Assembly (NCBI GenBank): GCA_041676625.1
Contig: JBAYRN010000005.1
Location: forward strand, 27,327-91,326
Length of the DNA stretch: 64,000 nt
Direction of reading: 5' to 3'
DNA from: JAEXNA01 sp041676625
Lineage (GTDB): Bacteria; Vulcanimicrobiota; Xenobia; Xenobiales; JADMJV01
The notes beneath the pieces are model-generated. The model was given only the letters and a program-made list of their open reading frames with translations, had not been told where the DNA came from and made no database searches. Below, in pieces: positions 56,653-64,000 of this stretch; position 1 is the stretch's first letter, and each line of letters starts with the position of its first letter. The position numbers and the translations under genes are program-made.

Positions 56653-59600
56653 ATGTCCGGTGACACTCAAACCTGCGACCACGCGGAACTGATCCGGGTT
56701 CTAGAAGAGCTACCTGAAGGCGTTCTGATCATCGATAGCGATGAAGTCATCGTCTTTGCCAACAAACCGGGGGCACGCCTGGTGAAACTCAAGCTAAAAA
56801 AAGCTTTGGGTTCCAGGTTCGAGCACGACATCCAGGACGGAGCCATGCGGGACTTCGATGTGGAGATGACCGTCAAGGAGATTTCCTGGGCCGGGCAACC
56901 GGCACGGCTTCTCCATCTCAAGAGCTTGAAGAGTGCCGGTGCCTTTCACCTGGAGTGGAAACTGGAAGCCGCTGTCGAACGCGCCCGAGAACTGGAGCAA
57001 GAACTCGAGGAGCTGAAGAAGCGAGAGCCCGAATCGGGGTCAGAAAGCTCACCAGCCGCCGATACCTCCTACTTTGAAGAACGCATCGCGGAGCTGGAAC
57101 ATCTGCTGGAGTTGGCCGAACAGCGCGCCGACCAGATGGAAGGAGACATAGCCCGCGACGACCACGAACAGTCTCAAGCATTGCAGGATGCGCTCCGGCA
57201 CGCTCGAGATGCCGAGGAACAGGTGCGGCAACTGGAGGACGACTTGGAGGAGTCCCGGGAGCGCATCCGGGTGGCCGAAGAGCAGGCCGAAGTGGCCGAA
57301 GAGCGGGCCTACGCCGTGGAACTGGAGCTGGAACAGCATCTGGGCGAACAGGAAGAAGATGACGGTACGCTCCAGGAACTCCAGCAGGAGGTTGAAGACC
57401 TGCGGGTCTACCTGACCACCTGGCGGGAGTCCGCCGATCGACTGACCGCCGAGCTTGAAGAGTCCGAAAATCGTAACAAAGAATTGTCCGCAACGCTCGA
57501 AGAGTTGCAGTTGCAACAGCAGGAAGAGAATGCCACTTCCCAGCTCGATGAAGAACAGTTGTCACGACTTCAGGAAACCATCACTGAGCTGGAGAGCGCA
57601 CTAAAGGAAGCGCAGGACGACCGCCAGCTTGCTCAGGAAGAGTCCGGAGAGCTGGCCGAACAGCTGCGTCTGGACTCCGACCAGTTCGAAGAGAGAACCC
57701 TCGAACTGGAGAGCCGAATCGGCCAACTGGAAACAGAATTGGCGAGTTCTCTGGCCCGAACCGAGGAACTCGAATTAGAAAAACAGGAAGCCCTGGTCAG
57801 GCTGGAAGTCCTGGAGCAAGATTCCGCAGCCAGCAGTGAGCTTGAACAACGCCTGGCCGAACTCGAGGAGGCCGCCCATGGTAAGGCCGAATTGGAGGAG
57901 CGTCTGTTTTCTCTGGAAGAGCGAACTCAAACAGATGCGGCTGAGTCTGCCGCTATCAGGGAGCGACTCGAGGCAGAGTTGGCAGAACTGCAAGTGGAAA
58001 AACAAGCCTTCGAAGGGCGGTGTCTGGAGTTAGAGTCAGCCGCTCAGTCAGCCGCCGACGCGTTGGCCGAGGAACTCGCTCGGGAGAAGCAACTCCTGCA
58101 AGAACGCACCTCGGAAGTGGAGCAGGCCGGGGCCGAACTCAATCGCCTGAACAAAGACGTGCGGCGTCTGGAAAAGCTTCTGAAGAATGCCGAAGAGCTG
58201 GCCCAGAAGGGCGAGAAGGTTGAGAAGCTGGAGCGAAAGCTGGAAGGAGCCCTGCGTCGGGCCGAGGAGGCCGAAGAGCGCTTGCTCGAGGAGCGTCGAT
58301 TGCTCAACGAGATGCGGGCTCGGGTAGGCAAGGGTCAGGAGTCTCAGCCTTCGGCTGCAAGCGGTGAATCGGAGAGCCCCGCCTTCCAGGATCCCCTGAC
58401 CGGGCTTCCCAGCCGCTCCATCCTGGATCGCTACCTCGGCTTTATGCTGGAGCAATCGTCCCGACACAACCGCTTGAGCGTTTTGATCAGAATTGATTGT
58501 GATAACTTCCAGAAACTCAACGAAACCTACGGCACTCCTTTTTGTGATCGCCTGCTGCGGCTACTGGGAGAGAGGCTCAGCTCGGTGGTGCGGGGGACCG
58601 ACGTACTGGGTAGGCTAGAGGAGGATGAGTTCGTTTTGTTCCTCTCGGAACTCTCTTCCCAGGACGAGGCCTCGGTCATGACCGCCGCCGTGGTGAAGCG
58701 GGTCTATCAACGACTCCGGCAACCATTTGTGATCGATGACGAAGCGGTCTACCTCAACCTCTCCATGGGAGTCTCCGTTTTTCCTGCGGATGCGCGAAAC
58801 GGTGAAGAGATGTTCGAGCATTCTGCGGTGGCCCTCCAGCAAGCCAAGGAAAAAGGAAAGGGTCGGTGCCAGTACTACCGGACCGAGTTTCAGGACCAGC
58901 ACGAAGCGCGAGCCCAACTCGACGCCCAGCTAACCACCGGACTGGAGAAAGAACAGTTCGATATGCAGTATCAGCCGATCTTCGACCTCAAGAGTGGCCA
59001 GGTGATCGGTCTGGAGGCGTTGATGCGTTGGAATCATCCCCAACACGGTGTCCTCAATCCTGATAGTTTTCTCAAGATCGCCGAAGATTCCGGGCTGATC
59101 GTGGTGATCGGTAATTGGGCCATGCGCCACACTCTGCGTCAGGCTGCCGAGTGGCAGCGCCACGGAGTGGCCGGCTTCGTCTCCATCAACCTGTCCCGGC
59201 GCCAGCTCATGCAATCGGAGTTGGTTCCTAACCTCAGCTCTATGCTAGCAGAGTTCGGATGCGTACCGGATCGCATCCTTTTCGAGGTCCCGGAAGTGGT
59301 AACCGGACCGGACAATCCGCAGATTCGGGCAACCCTCAATGAACTGACTCGAATCGGTGTGAAGCTGGCGGTAGACAACTTCGGGACTTCCTCCACCTCT
59401 CTCAAAGACTTGCGTCAGGGCCCATTTACCGTGATTAAAGTCGATCGAAAGTTTGTTCGAGGATTACCGGGTGACGAGGTCAACACGGGGATCGTTCTGT
59501 CGGCCCTTCACATGGGCCACCACCTGGGGCGGATCTCGGTGGCGGTGGGAGTAGAGGGTGAACCGGAGCGAAAATGGCTGGAGCAGATAGGCTGCCTGTA

Positions 59601-59673
59601 CGCCCAGGGCAACGCCCTCTCTCCACCATTGCCGGCCGAGCAGGTCGCGGAATTTGTCAAACGTAGTGGATAA
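56653..59673 (+). CDS. PAS-like, long coiled-coil protein with degenerate GGDEF and EAL domains
   Basis: About 1,006 residues from the ATG at 56653, which has a better ribosome-binding site (AAAGG) than the in-frame ATG at 56629. Order: PAS-like domain (~10-100, EGVLIIDSDEVIVFANKPG), a coiled coil of about 450 residues (repeated ELEQ/LEE patterns), a GGDEF domain whose active site reads RLEEDEFVLF in place of GGDEF, and an EAL domain. The EAL keeps LEALMRW and the Glu of FEVPE. But the metal motif is DNFGTSSTSL (usually DDFGTGYSSL) and the loop AEGVE is AVGVEG. Probably a c-di-GMP receptor or scaffold of the FimX/LapD type, not an enzyme. Close to pilT. Confidence 0.85.
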   Translation: MSGDTQTCDHAELIRVLEELPEGVLIIDSDEVIVFANKPGARLVKLKLKKALGSRFEHDIQDGAMRDFDVEMTVKEISWAGQPARLLHLKSLKSAGAFHLEWKLEAAVERARELEQELEELKKREPESGSESSPAADTSYFEERIAELEHLLELAEQRADQMEGDIARDDHEQSQALQDALRHARDAEEQVRQLEDDLEESRERIRVAEEQAEVAEERAYAVELELEQHLGEQEEDDGTLQELQQEVEDLRVYLTTWRESADRLTAELEESENRNKELSATLEELQLQQQEENATSQLDEEQLSRLQETITELESALKEAQDDRQLAQEESGELAEQLRLDSDQFEERTLELESRIGQLETELASSLARTEELELEKQEALVRLEVLEQDSAASSELEQRLAELEEAAHGKAELEERLFSLEERTQTDAAESAAIRERLEAELAELQVEKQAFEGRCLELESAAQSAADALAEELAREKQLLQERTSEVEQAGAELNRLNKDVRRLEKLLKNAEELAQKGEKVEKLERKLEGALRRAEEAEERLLEERRLLNEMRARVGKGQESQPSAASGESESPAFQDPLTGLPSRSILDRYLGFMLEQSSRHNRLSVLIRIDCDNFQKLNETYGTPFCDRLLRLLGERLSSVVRGTDVLGRLEEDEFVLFLSELSSQDEASVMTAAVVKRVYQRLRQPFVIDDEAVYLNLSMGVSVFPADARNGEEMFEHSAVALQQAKEKGKGRCQYYRTEFQDQHEARAQLDAQLTTGLEKEQFDMQYQPIFDLKSGQVIGLEALMRWNHPQHGVLNPDSFLKIAEDSGLIVVIGNWAMRHTLRQAAEWQRHGVAGFVSINLSRRQLMQSELVPNLSSMLAEFGCVPDRILFEVPEVVTGPDNPQIRATLNELTRIGVKLAVDNFGTSSTSLKDLRQGPFTVIKVDRKFVRGLPGDEVNTGIVLSALHMGHHLGRISVAVGVEGEPERKWLEQIGCLYAQGNALSPPLPAEQVAEFVKRSG

Positions 59674-59684
59674 GCGAGGTTGTC

Positions 59685-60884
59685 ATGAGTTTTAAGAGAG
59701 TTTTAGTGTTGGTACTCGACGGTTGCGGCGCCGGGCAAGCCCCGGACGCCGAAACTTTCGGAGACGATCCGAACCACCCTGGCAACACGCTGGTCAACGT
59801 GGCTACCGCGTGCAGGGGTTTGGCTATCCCGAATCTCCGCTCCCTGGGTCTGGGCAACCTCTTGCCACTGGCAGGCGGTGGGCCGGAGAGCGAGCCGAGA
59901 GGCTACTACGCCCGACTGTTGGAGTCCAGCCAGGGTGGGAAAGACACCGTCACCGGCCACTGGGAGATGATGGGGATCGTAGTACCCGAGCGGTTTCCCA
60001 CCTACCCGGACGGATTCGATGACGAGATCATCGAGAAGTTTGAAGAGGCCACGGGCCGTAAAGCGTTGGGTAACAAAGCAGCCTCCGGTACCGTCATCAT
60101 CGACGAATTGGGGGAGGAGCACATGAAGACCGGCTCTCCTATTATCTACACTAGTGCCGACTCAGTCTTTCAGATCGCTTGCCACGAGGAGATCATCCCC
60201 ATCGATGAACTGTATAAAATCTGTCGCCAGAGTCGAGAGTTTTTGACCGGCAAGCACGCCATCCAGAGAGTGATCGCAAGACCCTTCGAGGGGAGTGGCC
60301 GGGGCAGTTTTCGCCGCACCGAGCGAAGAAAGGACTTCCCTCTGTCCCCTCCGGAAAATGTGCTCGATCTGTTGAGTTCAGCCGGCATCTACTCCGCCGG
60401 TGTGGGAGTCATCCCCGAGGTGTTCAACGGTCGAGGATTTTCTTTCTCCGAACGGACCCAGACTAATGAGGAGCACTATCTGGCTACCCTGAAGCTTCTA
60501 GACCATCAGCAGCACGGTTTCTTCTTCGTCAATTTTGAAGACTTTGACATGCTGTACGGTCACCGTCTCGATCCTCGGGGGTTCGGAAATGCCCTGGAGA
60601 CCTTCGACGGGTACCTGGGTGAGATTCTGGCCAAACTCCAAAACGACGACCTGCTCTTGATCACCGCCGACCACGGCAACGACCCCACCATCCCCAGCAC
60701 CGATCACACCCGAGAGTATGTGCCATTGCTGATGCATTCGCCTCGCTGGTCGGGCGGCGGCGCCCTGGGGGATCGCCCCACCTTCGCCGACGTGGGAGCC
60801 ACGGTCCTGGAAGCTTTTGGGGTGGAGAGTCGCCTACCCGGTACTCCACTGCAGAGCTTAAGAACCACCGCCACACCTTCATGA
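59685..60884 (+). CDS. deoB: phosphopentomutase
   Basis: 399 residues of the alkaline-phosphatase superfamily. The N-terminal metal site is LVLDGCGAGQAPDAE, the metal and catalytic region is GKDTVTGHWEMMG, and SPIIYTSADSVFQIACHEE and TADHGNDPTIPSTDHTREY provide the second metal site. It converts ribose- or deoxyribose-1-phosphate into the 5-phosphate in nucleoside salvage. It overlaps the following gene by ATGA. Confidence 0.95.
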   Translation: MSFKRVLVLVLDGCGAGQAPDAETFGDDPNHPGNTLVNVATACRGLAIPNLRSLGLGNLLPLAGGGPESEPRGYYARLLESSQGGKDTVTGHWEMMGIVVPERFPTYPDGFDDEIIEKFEEATGRKALGNKAASGTVIIDELGEEHMKTGSPIIYTSADSVFQIACHEEIIPIDELYKICRQSREFLTGKHAIQRVIARPFEGSGRGSFRRTERRKDFPLSPPENVLDLLSSAGIYSAGVGVIPEVFNGRGFSFSERTQTNEEHYLATLKLLDHQQHGFFFVNFEDFDMLYGHRLDPRGFGNALETFDGYLGEILAKLQNDDLLLITADHGNDPTIPSTDHTREYVPLLMHSPRWSGGGALGDRPTFADVGATVLEAFGVESRLPGTPLQSLRTTATPS

Positions 60885-61945
60885 TGCAGACCCACCCCCA
60901 GATCAAACCGGACTGGAGCCTGGCCAGGCTCAAGGAGGAGTACCCCGGGGTGGAGATGGTGCTTTTTTCCAGTTTCGGAGTAGGATCCCGGGAGCGATCT
61001 GGGTTTGCCGGCCGCGAGAAGTTAGAGGAGTTGCTGCGTCGGCATCTGATCTTTGATCACCAAAAAGCCTGCGAAAAGCTGAACCAACTGGCCGCCGAAG
61101 ACCGCCAGCATCAGGTGGAAGCGGGCGAGCTTCGGCGTTTGCTGGAACAGGGGGTTCGGGTGCTGGATGCCCGGGGACCCGAAGAGTTCGAGCGGGCCTC
61201 GCTATCGGGGTCGGTGTACTTATCCCACCAGACGGTGAAAGAGGCCCACCAGGACCATCAGCAAGAGATCGTCACGGTCTGCCGCGACGGTAGCCAGGCT
61301 CCCGCAGCTTCGCGGGTGCTTCGCTCCCAGGGCCTGTCAGCCCGACACCTCAAGGGAGGCCTGGAGAGCTGGTCACTGGAGGTGGATGCGGACTTCCCGG
61401 TCCAGTTTGCTTTGCAGGAGGCTCCTGGGCGCTGGTATCTGCTGGCCGACGGCGAGACCCTCCGCTACCGCCGCCCCCGGTCCTTGCCCGAGCGGAAGCC
61501 TCGGCTCATCTCCCGCCGGGAGCTCGAGCAGTCGGACCGATTCGTCGATTTGCTACGTGAGCTACCGGAATTGCAAACCGTGATCTCCTCGCAGACCACA
61601 TTTGCGGTACGGGGGCTCCCCCGAAGACTGCCGCCCGTCATTGCCAGGCTGCCTGCCCCGCTTCGAGAGTCCCCAGAGTGGGAGACCATGGGGACGGTGC
61701 CAACCGAGATTGAGGAGCGGGCGAAGCTGGAAGAAGTGCTGGCCCGAGAGGCGCCCGTGATCCTGGGAAACCACAAGGGAACGGTGGAGGTGGACTCTTA
61801 CTGCGACCGGATCCTCACCCTGCGACTGGGCGGCCAGTGCGCCGGCTGCGCCTCGGCCGAGATCACCACCCAGCGAGAACTGGCTGCCGCCCTCTACCGC
61901 GAGGTCCCTCTCCTGGACCAGATCCGATCAGTTGAGTCCGAGTAA
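60881..61945 (+). CDS. rhodanese-NifU fusion protein
   Basis: 354 residues. N-terminal helical region (~1-75, EYPGVEMVLFSSFGVGSRE). A rhodanese domain follows (~80-175) with the active-site loop VCRDGSQAPAASRVL, in which Cys carries the persulfide. Then come a linker and a C-terminal NifU-like Fe-S scaffold with LGGQCAGCASAEITTQRELA (the two Cys of C-x-x-C). Sulfur handling and Fe-S scaffold in one chain is rare. It may transfer sulfane sulfur to an Fe-S cluster. Coupled by ATGA to deoB. It overlaps the convergent aminotransferase gene by 18 bp. Confidence 0.8.
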   Translation: MMQTHPQIKPDWSLARLKEEYPGVEMVLFSSFGVGSRERSGFAGREKLEELLRRHLIFDHQKACEKLNQLAAEDRQHQVEAGELRRLLEQGVRVLDARGPEEFERASLSGSVYLSHQTVKEAHQDHQQEIVTVCRDGSQAPAASRVLRSQGLSARHLKGGLESWSLEVDADFPVQFALQEAPGRWYLLADGETLRYRRPRSLPERKPRLISRRELEQSDRFVDLLRELPELQTVISSQTTFAVRGLPRRLPPVIARLPAPLRESPEWETMGTVPTEIEERAKLEEVLAREAPVILGNHKGTVEVDSYCDRILTLRLGGQCAGCASAEITTQRELAAALYREVPLLDQIRSVESE

Positions 61946-63127
61946 GAACTCTTTGATCCGGGTTACGCCCTTTTTGATGGAGTCCGGGTCGGTGGCAAAG
62001 GAGAGACGCACGTGATTGGGAGCTTCGAAGCCCTCCCCGGGAACCACCGCCACTCCCGCCTGCTCCAGCAGACTGGTGGCCAGTTCCTGGGCGGTGTTGA
62101 GGGTCTTTCCAGCGGCGTCGGTCTTGCCGAAGTAGGCGCTCACGTCGGGAAAAGCATAGAACGCACCGGTGGGCCGGGGGCACTTCAGACCAGGGATTTC
62201 AGCCAGCAAGCCGTGGATCAGCTCGGCTCTTTTTTCAAACTGCACCCGCATCTTCTCCACGTCTTCATCGTGGTTTTCTACTGCGGTCTTGATAGCCGCC
62301 ATGGCAAAGGAGCAGATGTTGGACGTCATCTGGCCTTGCAGCTCTCCCATGGCTTTGACCACGGGGGCTTCCCCGATGGTAAAGCCCACCCGCCAGCCGG
62401 TCATGGAAAACGCCTTGGAGAGGCCGTTGACCACCACTGAGCGCTTGCGAACCTCCTCGGGGTAGCTGAGCAGGCTCTTCGTCTTCTGGCCGTTATAAAG
62501 CAAACGATCGTAGATCTCATCGGAGATGATAAACAACCCGGCCTCCATGGCCACCTCAACCAGGGCGTCCAGCTCTTCGGGGGTGTAGGTGATTCCGGTC
62601 GGGTTTCCAGGCGAATTGATCAAAAAGGCCCGGCTCTTTTCGGAAACGGCTGCCCGGAGCTGTTCAGGGGTGATCTTGAAGCCGTTGTCCACTTTCCCTT
62701 CGATGGTGCGGGTGGTCCCCCCGGCCAGGATCACCTGTTCGGGATAGCTGACCCAGTAGGGAGTGGGAAGCAAAAGCTCGTCACCAGGGTTGAAGAGGCA
62801 CTGGAAGAGCAGGTACAGGGAGTGTTTGCCCCCGCACGAGATGAGCACGTTTTCGGCGCCCAGGGGGCAACCGTAGCGCCGGCTGTAGTCGGCCGCCACC
62901 GCCTGGCGGGCGTCGGGGGATCCGGGGGCGGGCTCGTACTTGGTCTTACCGTCTCGAAGTGCTTTGATGGCAGCTTCTTTGATCCCCTCGGGGGTGTCGA
63001 AGTCCGGCTCGCCGGCACCGAAACCGATCACATCTCGTCCCTCCCGAAGCATCTGTTTAAAGAGGGCGGTCACCGCCAGGGTCGGGGAGGGGTTAAGGTT
63101 TTTTGCGCGGTCAGATAGGCTAATCAT
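61928..63127 (-). CDS. class I aminotransferase, aspartate/AspB type
   Basis: 399 residues from the ATG at 63127 (MISLSDRAKNLNPSPTLAVT); a TTG six codons upstream is possible. It shows the usual PLP signature: VIGFGAGEPDFDTPEGIKEA, NSPGNPTGITYTPEEL, the PLP lysine in VNGLSKAFSMTGWRVG and late RLSFATDPDSIKKG. It transaminates aspartate or a similar acid with oxoglutarate. The exact substrate is uncertain, because prephenate and alanine aminotransferases look similar. Divergent from the small ORF at 63188. Confidence 0.92.
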   Translation of the reverse strand: MISLSDRAKNLNPSPTLAVTALFKQMLREGRDVIGFGAGEPDFDTPEGIKEAAIKALRDGKTKYEPAPGSPDARQAVAADYSRRYGCPLGAENVLISCGGKHSLYLLFQCLFNPGDELLLPTPYWVSYPEQVILAGGTTRTIEGKVDNGFKITPEQLRAAVSEKSRAFLINSPGNPTGITYTPEELDALVEVAMEAGLFIISDEIYDRLLYNGQKTKSLLSYPEEVRKRSVVVNGLSKAFSMTGWRVGFTIGEAPVVKAMGELQGQMTSNICSFAMAAIKTAVENHDEDVEKMRVQFEKRAELIHGLLAEIPGLKCPRPTGAFYAFPDVSAYFGKTDAAGKTLNTAQELATSLLEQAGVAVVPGEGFEAPNHVRLSFATDPDSIKKGVTRIKEFLLGLN

Positions 63128-63187
63128 AAGCCAGGGCGTTCTCAATGCGAGTTACAGTACCTTCCCACTGGAGGAAGCTGAAAAATA

Positions 63188-63406
63188 TTGAACAATGTTC
63201 AAGAAATACTTTTCTTGAGAGGTTTTAAGAAAGTGGAACTGATCGCAGAAATAGATACGTTGTTGGACGCCATCGATGACGAGATCTCGTTGCTGACCCG
63301 GGTCACCAATCGGCTGAACCTGGACCTCGACACCCAGGGCACTCAAGACATGGTGCGCTGGCTGGACAGGTGGGAGCCGTTTCCCCAATTGCAGTTGCCT
63401 GATTAG
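63188..63406 (+). CDS. small helical protein of unknown function
   Basis: The frame opens at a TTG at 63188, but a GTG at 63233, preceded by GAGAGG about 10 nt upstream, may be the true start (57 residues, VELIAEIDTLLDAIDDEISL ... PFPQLQLPD). The sequence is acidic and predicted as one amphipathic helix (AIDDEISLLTRVTNRLNLDL) followed by a Trp-rich end. It may bind a partner protein or be a subunit. No family recognised; its reality is moderately supported by composition. Confidence 0.45.
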   Translation: MNNVQEILFLRGFKKVELIAEIDTLLDAIDDEISLLTRVTNRLNLDLDTQGTQDMVRWLDRWEPFPQLQLPD

Positions 63407-63439
63407 AGGCTCGGGCCGAATTTAACAGAAGTCCCGGGT

Positions 63440-63883
63440 ATGAGTAAGTCTAGAAAACCGTTTTACAGGATACTCGGACCGGTCTGTTTGGGTTTGACCA
63501 TACTTTTGGCAGGCTGTGGCGGCGATGGGGGAGGAGACGACTTCGACCCGCCCTCTTTTCCGGTGCCTCCGACCCCCAAGACCATACCCCCTCTGATCGC
63601 TTATTACGATAGCTACGAAGGGATCGTAGATACCATCCTGCAGGTCGATGAACTCTTCGGGGTGCTGGCCAATGATGAGTATCCGATTTTTGATACCACC
63701 ATCGAGTACCCTCTGTACACGGTGCAAGGAGGATACTTAGAGGTTTATCAGGACGGTGGGTTCGAGTACGACCCGCCGATCGGCTTCACTGGACAGGATA
63801 GCTTTGTATACACTCTGGTGGCAGGCGATGGACGAGAGAGTTCCGCCACCGCCTACATCACCGTTTATCCTGAGGGGTACTAG
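63440..63883 (+). CDS. lipoprotein with Ig/cadherin-like repeat domain
   Basis: 147 residues. The signal ends in the lipobox ILLAGCGGDGG, so the Cys near residue 27 would be lipidated. After a Pro-rich linker comes a beta domain with LFGVLANDEYP and a GFEYDPPIGFTGQDSFVYTL signature, the pattern of the Big_9/VCBS-like Ig repeats common in surface adhesins. The end YITVYPEGY closes the fold. It is short, with one repeat only. Role: surface anchoring or adhesion, inferred. Confidence 0.8.
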   Translation: MSKSRKPFYRILGPVCLGLTILLAGCGGDGGGDDFDPPSFPVPPTPKTIPPLIAYYDSYEGIVDTILQVDELFGVLANDEYPIFDTTIEYPLYTVQGGYLEVYQDGGFEYDPPIGFTGQDSFVYTLVAGDGRESSATAYITVYPEGY

Positions 63884-64000
63884 GGCCTGTGGACATTTGG
63901 CATTCCGAGCCAAACGCAGGACATTTTTCTCCTCCTGGAGTGGAATTTTCTGTGGAATAGTGGACCTATTTGAGGAAAATTTCGCTTCAGGAGGTGGAAA
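63884..64000 (+). other. possible left end of a mobile element, cut by the window
   Basis: After the lipoprotein stop comes GGGCCTGTGGACATTTGGCA and an AT-rich leader. AGGAGG stands at the extreme right edge, just before where a start codon would follow. The sequence resembles the terminal inverted repeats of some IS5-like elements. The other end is not visible, so this is only a hint; it could also be the leader of an ordinary gene. Confidence 0.25.

Overview
The window is dense, moderately GC-rich bacterial chromosome. It carries about 55 supported genes on both strands in short operons, plus three decayed toxin-antitoxin fragments. No rRNA, tRNA, CRISPR array or complete insertion sequence was seen. 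The organism cannot be named from sequence alone. It combines type IV pilus/secretion ATPases with an MshEN-like region, lipoproteins, a bacterial arginyl/leucyl-transferase, IspH (MEP pathway), PASTA proteins beside rpe (a Firmicutes-like neighbourhood), several c-di-GMP-linked domains and many unusual fusions. This points to a deep-branching, little-cultured lineage. A relative of Ca. Eremiobacterota/Xenobia or Armatimonadota is a guess, not a result.

Layout. 1-6.5 kb, minus strand: a ferredoxin cut by the edge, a secreted protein, a PilZ protein, an M48 peptidase, a hidden 59-residue TTG-start gene, HflX, a tandem Usp protein and a double-winged-helix WYL regulator. The regulator's promoter region and the peptidase's upstream region share a 17-bp palindrome. 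6.6-12.9 kb, plus: a membrane protein, an active-looking GHKL (Hsp90-like) ATPase, and a very long protein built from ~213-residue units that is interrupted by an in-frame amber codon. 12.9-16.8 kb: an intact Phd/VapC pair, a large HExxH protein with glycine-zipper helices, a toxin-antitoxin graveyard and a Uma2 nuclease. 16.9-21.2 kb, minus: an operon with a 4-mercaptohistidine N1-methyltransferase, an EgtE/OvoB-like PLP enzyme, an M29-type peptidase and a cysteine synthase. This suggests thiol-histidine metabolism without an OvoA core enzyme in view. 21.3-36.7 kb: mixed housekeeping (SEC-C, PilZ, Bpt, EcsC, RlmM-like, DNA methyltransferase, MutM, HIT, IspH, a regulator/membrane-protein pair).

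36.8-51.4 kb: MgtE, then a minus-strand operon of a TPR protein, a pseudokinase fused to a PilB/GspE ATPase, GspF/PilC and GAF-HD-GYP. Divergent from it run two kinase-less PASTA proteins, rpe, a lipoprotein, PilT and dcd. 51.4-64 kb: an HD phosphohydrolase, a VIT/vWA protein with a degenerate MIDAS and a disordered partner, a coiled-coil protein with degenerate GGDEF-EAL domains, DeoB, a rhodanese-NifU fusion, an aspartate-type aminotransferase, a small ORF, a lipoprotein and, at the edge, what may be the tip of a mobile element.

The strongest candidates for undescribed biology are the GHKL ATPase with its interrupted repeat protein, the pseudokinase-secretion ATPase fusion operon, and the WYL operator linking a regulator to a membrane-linked peptidase locus. 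Pilus motors, PilZ, HD-GYP and degenerate GGDEF-EAL proteins together suggest surface motility or secretion tuned by c-di-GMP.
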